Of a stretch of DNA of 18,222 nt, positions 6,791-13,741 are shown piece after piece. The stretch comes from Actinomycetota bacterium. GTDB taxonomy: Bacteria; Actinomycetota; CADDZG01; WHSQ01. How positions within the stretch are numbered: the stretch's first letter is position 1; the number at the start of each line of letters is the position of its first letter. The notes beneath the pieces were generated by a model. The model did not search any database. It saw only the letters and a list, made by a program, of their open reading frames with translations, and was not told where the DNA came from. The position numbers and the translations under genes are program-made. The stretch lies in assembly GCA_019348445.1 (NCBI GenBank), contig JAHWJK010000013.1:1-18222 (forward strand). Direction: 5' to 3'.

Positions 6791-7888
6791 GTGACGAACG
6801 TCTACGAGAACGCAGGCGTCGACTACGACGCGCTCGATCGTGCGAAACGGAAGGCGATCCAGGCAGCATCCGCCACCGACGACCTCCTCACCGCGCACGG
6901 CGGTTCGTGTGTCCCCGGCTCCCGCGGTGAACCCGCGTTCTCTTTCAAACTCGGCGACGACGGTTTCGCGTTCGTCTTGGAGTGTCTTGGGACAAAGAGC
7001 GTTCTCGCGCGTCGCTATCACGAAGAGGCCGGCGTCAACCTGTTCCACAACGTCGGCTACGACGCCGTAGCCGCGATCGTGAACGACCTGGTCTGCGTCG
7101 GCGCGCTTCCACTCGTGGTCACCGCCTATTTCTCGACCGGTCATGCGTCGTGGTATTCGCACGAGGACCGTTTCTCGTCGCTGGTCGATGGATGGGCAGC
7201 TGCTTGTCGAGACGCCCGCGCGACGTGGGGCGGAGGCGAGTCCCCGTCTCTACCCGGATTGGTTTCCGCGGAGGACATCGAGCTCGCCGGCAGTGCCGTC
7301 GGACGGATCGATAAAGGACGCGACCCGCTCCTCGGCGAGGACCTTCGGCCGGGCGACGAGATCGTGCTCGTTGCGAGCTCCGGCTTGCACGCGAATGGTG
7401 CGTCTTTGGTCCGCACGGTCGCGGAGAAAGAAAGGCGAGGGCTCCTGACGGAACTACCTTCCGGCCGCACACTCGGTGAGGCAGCGCTCGATGCCAGCGT
7501 CATCTATGTAGACCTCGTCCGGGAACTGCTGTCGCGGTCGGTCGACGTGACTTATCTCAGTCACATCACGGGCCACGGGTTGCGAAAGGTGATGCGCCCC
7601 GCGCACGACTTCACGTACCGGCTGACGGAGTTGTTGCCGGTTCCGGAGGTGCTCTCGTTCCTTGCGGACCGTTTGGAGATGAACGATGAAGAGGCGTACG
7701 CCACATTCAACATGGGTTGTGGGTTCGCCGTCTATTGCGCGCGCGACGCCGGTGCACAGGTGGTCGAGGTCGCCCGGTCCGTCGGTTTAGACGCGGCGGT
7801 AGCCGGCGTCGTTGAAGAGGGACCGCGGAAAGTGGTGCTGGAACCCGTAGGGGTGACGTACTCGTCGGAGAGTCTGTCGCTCCGTTGA
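6791..7888 (+). CDS. AIR synthase (PurM)-like protein
   Basis: The protein belongs to the PurM/AIR-synthase superfamily, whose classical member closes the imidazole ring in purine synthesis using ATP. Family landmarks from the GTG at 6791 (365 aa) are the N-terminal YENAGVDYDALDRAKR (5-20), GTKSVL (67-72), NDLVCVGALPL (98-108), GGGESPSLPG (147-156, PurM usually GGETAEMPG), SGLHANG (197-203), a HITGHGL segment where PurM has HITGGGL, and FNMGCGF near the end. These replacements and the extra length (PurM is about 345 aa) suggest a divergent paralogue rather than the housekeeping enzyme; no other pur gene is nearby. GTG at 6782 would add three residues; 6791 fits the promoter better. Its 3' end is 1 bp from the convergent gene. 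Confidence is high for the family and low for the exact reaction. Confidence 0.78.
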   Translation: MTNVYENAGVDYDALDRAKRKAIQAASATDDLLTAHGGSCVPGSRGEPAFSFKLGDDGFAFVLECLGTKSVLARRYHEEAGVNLFHNVGYDAVAAIVNDLVCVGALPLVVTAYFSTGHASWYSHEDRFSSLVDGWAAACRDARATWGGGESPSLPGLVSAEDIELAGSAVGRIDKGRDPLLGEDLRPGDEIVLVASSGLHANGASLVRTVAEKERRGLLTELPSGRTLGEAALDASVIYVDLVRELLSRSVDVTYLSHITGHGLRKVMRPAHDFTYRLTELLPVPEVLSFLADRLEMNDEEAYATFNMGCGFAVYCARDAGAQVVEVARSVGLDAAVAGVVEEGPRKVVLEPVGVTYSSESLSLR

Positions 7889-7889
7889 A

Positions 7890-8870
7890 CTAAGGCTCGA
7901 TGGGGAGGGGCGGGCCGCCGTCGCCTTCTTCTTCCGAAGTCTCGTTCGAGTCACCGTCTTCGCCGTCCTTCTGCTCGTCGTCTTCACCCGACGGGCTCGG
8001 CTCGGGGGACGACTCCTCCTCGGGAGCGGCCTCTTCCTGTTGCGCTTCGCCTGCTGCTTTCTTGGCAGCGCGCTTCTTGCGTTGGAGGCTCTTCTCGGGG
8101 GCCGCGATGATCGTCCCGACCTCGGTTTCGACTTTGGCCGCCTCGGCTTGGGCGACCGTGATCGCTTGTTGGATCTTGCTCGCGAGGACGTCGGGAAGCG
8201 CGTGCAACAGGTCTTCGAGATCCTCCGAGTCCATGTCTCCGCCGGCCAGCTCCTTGAGCTTCTGGAACTGTTGCTGCGTCAGGATCACGTTCACGTCACC
8301 GATGCGCAGACGACGCATCGTCTTGCGGTCGGCTCGTCCGGTCGTCTTTTTGCTGTCTCGCATCGCGACGTTCGCACCGGAATCGTGGTGCGGCCTAGAG
8401 ATCGCCTCCGCGCGATCCCTGAAGAAACCGGCAACGGCCATACCCGCTGCCGAGAACGTGAGGAGAACGGAGCCCATCGTCGCAACCGCGAGCATCCGAG
8501 CGAGACGGAGCCGCGTGATCCGCTCACGCCGCATCGACTGCGCGACCTTCACCTCGTTCACGGTTTCGATCAGCGCGGCCTCTTCCTCGCGCACCTCGTG
8601 CTCTACCTCCGCGAGGAGACGGTTCGCTGCCTGCACCTCACCGGCACGCATCAGCGTCGCGGAGAAGCTCAGCTTGTCGTCGACGACTTCCTTCGTGTTC
8701 TTGGAGAAGCGTTGCGCGGACTTGGCGATCTGGAGACTCGCCTCTGCCTCGGCCGAGCGGTCGTCGTCGAATAGCTCGATGACCGAGTGGTGCAGTTCCC
8801 GGAGGTCGCTCAACGCGCGTCTGATGCCCATAGCAGGTGGGTTCGACCCAGGCGGTGCCTCCCCTGCCAC
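7890..8870 (-). CDS. Unrecognised protein: helical N-domain, one TM helix, acidic tail
   Basis: I do not recognise this 326-aa protein. Residues 15-118 are charged and helical, with heptad-like spacing that suggests a coiled coil. A single membrane helix lies at about 126-149 (MLAVATMGSVLL...GFF). Residues 183-250 form a second helical, alternately charged domain containing DVNVILTQQQFQKLKELAG. A basic patch, QRKKRAAKK (263-271), precedes an intensely acidic Glu/Asp/Ser/Pro tail (277-318). Start GTG at 8870; an in-frame ATG at 8831 would remove 13 residues and begin MGIRRAL. The gene is alone on its strand, converging on the PurM-like gene with 1 bp between them and diverging from the carboxylase operon over 102 bp. 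A structural or anchoring role at the membrane is only a guess. Confidence 0.72.
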   Translation of the reverse strand: MAGEAPPGSNPPAMGIRRALSDLRELHHSVIELFDDDRSAEAEASLQIAKSAQRFSKNTKEVVDDKLSFSATLMRAGEVQAANRLLAEVEHEVREEEAALIETVNEVKVAQSMRRERITRLRLARMLAVATMGSVLLTFSAAGMAVAGFFRDRAEAISRPHHDSGANVAMRDSKKTTGRADRKTMRRLRIGDVNVILTQQQFQKLKELAGGDMDSEDLEDLLHALPDVLASKIQQAITVAQAEAAKVETEVGTIIAAPEKSLQRKKRAAKKAAGEAQQEEAAPEEESSPEPSPSGEDDEQKDGEDGDSNETSEEEGDGGPPLPIEP

Positions 8871-8972
8871 GCATCAGCCATATTTGCTGCGATTTGCCCG
8901 TTTTCCCGCGGCGGGCTGGGGATGTCTGGGAACCGGAGGTCACGAGAGGAAGCCCACGTCTAGACTCCCGCC
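8871..8972. promoter_or_regulatory. Divergent promoter region, unknown gene / carboxylase operon
   Basis: This 102-bp region contains the A/T-richer stretch CATATTTGCTGCGATTTGCC (8879-8898) and, at its right end, CCACGTCTAGACT (8954-8966). TAGACT (8961-8966) is a TANNNT -10 six bases before the GTG of the carboxylase gene, predicting a leaderless mRNA. No Shine-Dalgarno sequence fits that GTG and no good -35 is visible. The minus-strand promoter could not be placed with confidence. Confidence 0.45.
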
Positions 8973-10550
8973 GTGGCAGAGCAGCCGTCCGAACCAAGAA
9001 GGGCGATCGACGACCGGATCGATCAGCTGCGGCGTCTCGAGGCCGAAGCGGAGCAGGCCGGCGGCGCGCCGGCTATCGAACGCCAGCACGAGCGCGGAAA
9101 GCTCACGGCCCGGGAACGTATCGCCCGCCTCCTCGACGATGGATCTTTCGTCGAGACCGACAAGCTGGTCCGCCACCGCTCGCACGGTTTCGGGATCGAG
9201 GAGCGCCGGCCGTACTCCGATGCAGTCGTCACGGGATGGGGAACGATCGACGGCCGCAAGGTCTTCGTGTTCGCGCAGGACTTCACGGTCTTCGGCGGAT
9301 CGCTCGGCGAAGTGATGGGCGAGAAGGTCTGCAAGATCATGGACCTTGCCCTCGAGACCGGCGCGCCGGTGATCGGGTTGAACGATTCCGGCGGTGCTCG
9401 CATCCAAGAAGGGGCCGCGTCGCTCGCGGGCTACGGATACATCTTCGACCGCAACGTGAGGTCGTCCGGGGTGATCCCGCAGATCTCCGCGATCATGGGC
9501 CCATGCGCCGGGGGCGCGGTTTATTCGCCGGCGATGACCGACTTCATCTTCATGGTTGCCGAGACGTCGCACATGTTCATCACCGGTCCCGACGTCATCA
9601 AGACGGTTACCGGCGAAGAAGTCACGCAAGAAGAACTCGGTGGCGCCATGAGCCACGCGTCGAAGTCGGGCGTCGCGCATTTCGTTGCGGGAACGGACGA
9701 GGACTGCCTCGATCAGATCCGTTACCTGCTGAGCTTCATCCCGTCGAACAACTTCGAGTCGCCGCCCTATTTCCCACCACAGGACGACCCGCAGCGCTCG
9801 TGCGACGACCTCCTCGATCTCATCCCGGATTCGGCCAACAAGCCGTACGACATGCACGCGGTGATCAAGAGCGTTTTCGACGACGGCGAGTTCTTCGAGG
9901 TCCATCCGTATTGGGCCCAGAACATCCTCTGCGGGTTCGCGCGTCTTTCGGGTCACCCCGTCGGCATCGTCGCGAACCAACCGCAGGTACTCGCCGGTTG
10001 CCTGGACATCGAATCGTCCGAAAAAGGTGCTCGGTTCGTTCGTTTCTGCGACGCGTTCAACATCCCGCTCGTGACCTTCGTCGATGTCCCGGGTTTCTTA
10101 CCGGGAACCGAGCAGGAGTACGGCGGGATCATCAAACACGGCTCCAAGCTCCTCTACGCGTTCACCGAAGCGACCGTGCCGCGCATGACGGTGATCACGC
10201 GCAAGGCATACGGCGGCGCTTACGTAGTCATGAACTCGAAGCACATCCGCGCCGATATCTCGTTCGCGTGGCCGTCGGGCGAGATCGCGGTCATGGGGGC
10301 CGAGGGCGCGGTGAACATCATCCACCGCAAGGAGATCGCAAGCGCCGACGATGCCGACGCACGGCGCGCGGAGTTGATCCGCGACTACAACGACAAGTTC
10401 CTGAACCCGTACATCGCTGCGGAACGCGGCTACGTCGATGCGGTGATCGAGCCACAAGACACGCGCTGGAAACTCGTGCAGACGCTCGAGATGCTCCGCA
10501 GCAAGCGCGAGACCATCCCGCAGCGCAAGCACGGCAACATCGCGCTATGA
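8973..10550 (+). CDS. Acyl-CoA carboxylase beta (carboxyltransferase) subunit
   Basis: This subunit transfers CO2 from biotin carried on the partner alpha chain to an acyl-CoA, most likely propionyl-CoA to methylmalonyl-CoA. The 525-aa length matches PccB/AccD5-type subunits of actinobacteria. Two crotonase-like halves are visible. The first carries LNDSGGARIQEG (136-147) and GPCAGGAVYSPA (176-187); the second carries FVDVPGFLPGTEQEYGGIIKHG (369-390) and KAYGGAYVVM (411-420). The substrate-selecting residue, Asp422 in Streptomyces PccB, aligns with V418 here, which leaves acetyl-, propionyl- or butyryl-CoA preference open. No alpha subunit is in the window. GTG 8973 follows a TAGACT -10 by 6 nt. 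The stop codon overlaps the next gene as ATGA. Its product would feed the epimerase encoded at 5110. Confidence 0.93.
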   Translation: MAEQPSEPRRAIDDRIDQLRRLEAEAEQAGGAPAIERQHERGKLTARERIARLLDDGSFVETDKLVRHRSHGFGIEERRPYSDAVVTGWGTIDGRKVFVFAQDFTVFGGSLGEVMGEKVCKIMDLALETGAPVIGLNDSGGARIQEGAASLAGYGYIFDRNVRSSGVIPQISAIMGPCAGGAVYSPAMTDFIFMVAETSHMFITGPDVIKTVTGEEVTQEELGGAMSHASKSGVAHFVAGTDEDCLDQIRYLLSFIPSNNFESPPYFPPQDDPQRSCDDLLDLIPDSANKPYDMHAVIKSVFDDGEFFEVHPYWAQNILCGFARLSGHPVGIVANQPQVLAGCLDIESSEKGARFVRFCDAFNIPLVTFVDVPGFLPGTEQEYGGIIKHGSKLLYAFTEATVPRMTVITRKAYGGAYVVMNSKHIRADISFAWPSGEIAVMGAEGAVNIIHRKEIASADDADARRAELIRDYNDKFLNPYIAAERGYVDAVIEPQDTRWKLVQTLEMLRSKRETIPQRKHGNIAL

Positions 10551-10828
10551 CCCGTCGTCCTCGGCTGGAAGTGGTTTCGATCGAGGGTGGCGCGACCGAG
10601 GCCGAGAAGCGGGCGATCGAGGTCGCACTCGAGGAGATGGTCGAGCAGGAGCGGCAGGCGACTTCTTCGTCGCTGTGGTTGCGGGCGGCCCGGTCGCAGG
10701 GTCGCCGGCTCGGGATGCTCGACTACCGCGACCGCTTCACGCATGAAGATGCGTGGCGCCTGTCGGCGCGGTTCCCGTTCGGGGGCCGCGAATATCCCGG
10801 TCGGAACGGGCGCGGCGACACGAAGTGA
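10547..10828 (+). CDS. Small acyl-CoA carboxylase epsilon-subunit-like protein
   Basis: A 93-aa ORF begins at the ATG overlapping the carboxylase stop (ATGA), so it is translationally coupled to the beta subunit. Actinobacterial acyl-CoA carboxylases commonly have a small epsilon subunit encoded exactly here, which binds the beta hexamer and stimulates activity. Features that fit are an N-terminal strand and acidic helix (LEVVSIEGGATEAEKRAIEVA, 7-27, like the family's V-x-x-G-x-PT-xEE start), an alanine/charged helix, and a C-terminal arginine/glycine-rich tail with DAWRLSARFPFGG (68-80). Conservation in this family is low, so the call rests mainly on position, size and general pattern. It lies in the same frame as a long non-coding antisense-of-frame ORF across the carboxylase gene; only the last 93 codons are credible. 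It ends 3 bp from the convergent VWA gene. Confidence 0.65.
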   Translation: MTRRPRLEVVSIEGGATEAEKRAIEVALEEMVEQERQATSSSLWLRAARSQGRRLGMLDYRDRFTHEDAWRLSARFPFGGREYPGRNGRGDTK

Positions 10829-10831
10829 TCC

Positions 10832-11785
10832 TTATGGGAAACGGCCGGCCCTGAAGACCGAGAGACCGGCCCCCACCATGAGCAATACCAGTGCCGCTCC
10901 CACGAACACGACCGTGATGTCCTGTTTCTTCTCGGACGTGAAGAAGCTCGTCGCGATCGATGCGTAGATCTCTCGTAGGTCGCCGCTCGAGGGGGCCGAG
11001 TAGTACTTGCCTCCACTTATCTCGGCGATCCGCTGCATGAGTTTGTGGTTCGGGGGATCGACCTCTAAAGCATTATCGAGGCGCTCGCCCTCTGGAGGGC
11101 CGATGGTTACTGCGTGGATCGGCACGCCTTGATCACGCGCTTTGCGAGCGGCGGCCACGGGATCTATGTCGCTGAAACTGTTGGAGCCGTCCGACAGAAC
11201 GACGATGACCGTTGGCGGCTCTCGCCCTCTGTCTTCCGGCGCCAGGCGCCGGTAAGGATCGAGACGCAACGACTCGTCTATCGCATCGCCCAACGCCGAG
11301 CCGCCGTTCGGGAACCACCCCCCAACGCCGCCGCGCGCATCATCTCGATCGGTGCTCATCGCGGCTGCGACCTGGACGTGCGTTGCGAAGCGCACAACTC
11401 CTATGCGTACCGTGGAAGGCACCAACTTGATGAAGAGCAACGCAGCTTCCGTCGCGGCCTGGCCTCGGCTCGGCCGGACGTCCGGCGAGATCATCGAGCC
11501 CGACGTGTCCATCGCAAGGATGACGGCGGCCCTGTCCCTCGGGATCGATAGGACTCGGCGCGGCCTTGCGGCACCGATCGCGAGCAACGCGAGTGCTACG
11601 AGAAACATCGCAGCCGATGCTCGCCGCGCCCACGGGACCGTCGCTTCGACCGAGCCTTCGAGGACGCGCACGTTGGTGAAAAGCACCGCGTGTTTCGATC
11701 GCTTGCGCACGCGTAGCGCTTGGAATGCGGCGATCGCGGGGATGAGACCGAGGGCGGCCAGCGCTACAGGTGTTGCGAAACTCAC
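10832..11785 (-). CDS. BatA-like membrane VWA-domain protein (VWA1)
   Basis: The 317-aa protein has the Bat/aerotolerance layout: two N-terminal membrane helices (about 4-22 and 56-72), a von Willebrand A domain exposed to one side (about 86-280), and a C-terminal helix (about 290-310). The metal-ion-dependent adhesion site is intact: D93, S95 and S97 in DTSGSM, a serine (S163 in GGSALGDAI) where threonine is usual, and D199 in LSDG. VWA proteins of this type partner MoxR ATPases and are thought to present or remodel client proteins. It is the last gene of the htrA-moxR-DUF58-VWA operon; its GTG overlaps the DUF58 stop (GTGA). A paralogue with the same architecture (VWA2) diverges from the other end of the operon. 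Confidence 0.9.
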   Translation of the reverse strand: MSFATPVALAALGLIPAIAAFQALRVRKRSKHAVLFTNVRVLEGSVEATVPWARRASAAMFLVALALLAIGAARPRRVLSIPRDRAAVILAMDTSGSMISPDVRPSRGQAATEAALLFIKLVPSTVRIGVVRFATHVQVAAAMSTDRDDARGGVGGWFPNGGSALGDAIDESLRLDPYRRLAPEDRGREPPTVIVVLSDGSNSFSDIDPVAAARKARDQGVPIHAVTIGPPEGERLDNALEVDPPNHKLMQRIAEISGGKYYSAPSSGDLREIYASIATSFFTSEKKQDITVVFVGAALVLLMVGAGLSVFRAGRFP

Positions 11786-12714
11786 CTGTGCCCGGACCTC
11801 ATAGCCAACGCGTGCGCGAAGTCACGCAACCAGTCACCTTCCGTGGAGAGGATGATGTGCCCGGCTCCGGCGCGAGTGATCGTTCGTGCAACATCCGCTC
11901 GGTCGGCCCGCGCCGCGGCCGCGAAGTGTTCTCGCAACTCGCGCGACGACGTGTCGGCGCGCAACCGGCGTCCAGTCTCGGGGTCGACGAACCAGACCTC
12001 GCCGACATCCGTCAACTCATACTCGCGCGGATCTCTCACCTCGACGACGATCACATCGTGGCGCGCGGTCAGCTGGATCAGCTCGGACCTCCACTCGACC
12101 GGACCCATCAGGTCGGACACGATGACGACGACACCGCGCGATCCCGCGACTCCGGCGACGCGGCGCATGTAGTGCGCGATCGACGTCGACGCCGCCCCGG
12201 CCGAGTGAGATTCCTTACGCATCGCGGACAGGACGCGGAGGAGCCCCGCGCGGCCGGCCGTCGGCGGAAGGACCATCGCATGCTCGCCCCCGAACGACAT
12301 CACTCCGAGACGGTTCCCGCGCCGCGTCCCCAGGTAAGCAACGGCAAGCGCGACACCTTCCGCGACATCGATCTTCCGTCGGGTCGCGGTCCCAAAGACC
12401 ATCGACGGAGATCCGTCGATCAAGAGCCACGTCGTCAGCACGCGTTCGGCAACGCGGGCGCGGATGTGCGCGAAACCGGTCCTGGCCGTGACGTTCCAGT
12501 CGATCTCGCGGACGTCGTCACCGGGGTGATACATCCGGATCTGCGAGAGCTCGATACCGGCTCCGGTGAACAGCGACGGGAACTCGCCGCTCAGCAAGCC
12601 TGCGATCCGCCGCGACACGCGGAGATCGAGCGACCGTAAGAGATCGTCCGACACGTCGCCGGGGCCGGGGCGCGCGGGAGACCGCACGTGACCCATGTGC
12701 AGCATCGGCTTCAC
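11782..12714 (-). CDS. DUF58 domain protein
   Basis: The 310-aa, apparently soluble protein carries the DUF58 hallmark YHPGDDVREIDWNVTAR (62-78), followed by a VWA-like core with WLLIDGSPSM (96-105, D100-x-S-x-S of a MIDAS-like site) and VIVSDLMG (197-204). DUF58 proteins almost always neighbour MoxR ATPases and VWA proteins and are considered adaptor or substrate-presenting partners. No transmembrane helix is seen, unlike longer DUF58 proteins. The start is uncertain: GTG at 12714 overlaps the MoxR stop as GTGA, while ATG codons at 12705 and 12696 are in frame. It in turn overlaps VWA1 by 4 nt, so translation along this stretch is likely coupled. Confidence 0.93.
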   Translation of the reverse strand: MKPMLHMGHVRSPARPGPGDVSDDLLRSLDLRVSRRIAGLLSGEFPSLFTGAGIELSQIRMYHPGDDVREIDWNVTARTGFAHIRARVAERVLTTWLLIDGSPSMVFGTATRRKIDVAEGVALAVAYLGTRRGNRLGVMSFGGEHAMVLPPTAGRAGLLRVLSAMRKESHSAGAASTSIAHYMRRVAGVAGSRGVVVIVSDLMGPVEWRSELIQLTARHDVIVVEVRDPREYELTDVGEVWFVDPETGRRLRADTSSRELREHFAAAARADRADVARTITRAGAGHIILSTEGDWLRDFAHALAMRSGHR

Positions 12715-13727
12715 GCAGGCTCTTCGGTTCCGAATTGGAGGTTGGGCAGCGGAACCGCGGTGATGACGTGCTCGATGATCGTGTCGGCGGTGATCCCGTC
12801 GGCGATCGCTTCGTACGTGAGGGAGATCCGGTGCCGGAGGACATCTTTGGCAAGGTCTCGCACATCGGTGGGCAAGACGTAGGTCCGGCCGCGCATGAGT
12901 GCCATCGCGCGGCCGCCATGGATGAGGTTGATCGACCCGCGCGGACTGGCGCCGTAAGCGATGTGCGACGAGAACTTCTCCATGCCGAATCCGGCAGGCG
13001 TTCTCGTTGCCGCAGTTAACCCGACGGCGTACTCCATGACGAGCCGATCCACGTAGACACCCTCGACGCGGCTCTGGTAATCGACGAGCTCTTCTGCGGT
13101 GATCACCTGCTCCACCTCGGCGGCATCGCTAAGGGATCGCTCGACCACCATCGTCTCTTCGCCGAACTCCGGGTAGTCGACGAGGATCTTCATCATGAAT
13201 CTGTCGACCTGTGCCTCGGGGAGCGGATATGTCCCTTCCGACTCGATCGGGTTCTCCGTCGCCATGACGAGGAACGGTTCTTTGAGCTTGAACGTCTCCT
13301 TACCGATCGTGACCTGCTTCTCCTGCATCACCTCGAGCAGCGCGCTTTGAACCTTCGCCGGCGCGCGGTTGATCTCGTCGGCGAGCAGGAAATTGCAGAA
13401 CACCGGACCCAGCTCGATGTCGAACTCGCCGGTCGCTTGGCGGTAGATCCGGGTTCCCACGATGTCCGAAGGAACGAGGTCGGGCGTGAACTGGATGCGG
13501 TGGAAGACGCCACCGAGCACCTCCGCGAGCGTCTTGATCGTCAGCGTCTTCGCCAATCCGGGAACGCCCTCGATGAGGATGTGCCCCCCGGTCAGCAGCG
13601 CGATGACGACACGCTGCAACATCTCTTCTTGTCCGACGATGATCTTGCGCATCTGAAACAACGCTTGTTCCAGTTTCTCGCGCGGTTCCTTCGCATCGAT
13701 GGCGCTGACGTTGCGCAGATCTGTCAT
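12711..13727 (-). CDS. MoxR-family AAA+ ATPase
   Basis: The 338-aa protein is a MoxR-type AAA+ ATPase: Walker A GVPGLAKT (54-61), Walker B FLLADE (113-118), sensor-1 region ATENP (156-160), and QVDRF (173-177) with the likely arginine finger, followed by the C-terminal lid. MoxR proteins act as ring-shaped chaperones with VWA partners in maturing enzyme complexes or in envelope stress. Start choice: an in-frame GTG at 13745 overlaps the protease stop (GTGA), but ATG 13727 is preceded by AAGGAG with 6-nt spacing, the best Shine-Dalgarno in the operon, so 13727 is preferred. Its stop overlaps the DUF58 start. Having its own strong RBS, it may be translated at a higher rate than its neighbours, as expected for a hexamer. 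Confidence 0.96.
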   Translation of the reverse strand: MTDLRNVSAIDAKEPREKLEQALFQMRKIIVGQEEMLQRVVIALLTGGHILIEGVPGLAKTLTIKTLAEVLGGVFHRIQFTPDLVPSDIVGTRIYRQATGEFDIELGPVFCNFLLADEINRAPAKVQSALLEVMQEKQVTIGKETFKLKEPFLVMATENPIESEGTYPLPEAQVDRFMMKILVDYPEFGEETMVVERSLSDAAEVEQVITAEELVDYQSRVEGVYVDRLVMEYAVGLTAATRTPAGFGMEKFSSHIAYGASPRGSINLIHGGRAMALMRGRTYVLPTDVRDLAKDVLRHRISLTYEAIADGITADTIIEHVITAVPLPNLQFGTEEPA

Positions 13728-13741
13728 GTAGCTCTCCTTGG

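Noticed and set aside
8825..8870. tRNA-like GGTTCGACCC segment
   Set aside because: A T-arm-like string is present but the 5-bp stem with 7-nt loop, acceptor stem, D-arm and anticodon arm cannot be built; it is the N-terminal coding region of the 326-aa protein.
8837..10546. Long plus-strand frame overlapping the carboxylase gene
   Set aside because: Arg-rich frame shadow of the beta subunit; only the part from ATG 10547, after the carboxylase stop, is credible and is annotated separately.
10843..10871. GGCCGG...CCGGCC hairpin near the end of VWA1 as a terminator for the carboxylase operon
   Set aside because: Six-base arms, 17-nt loop and no T-run; likely chance in GC-rich coding sequence.
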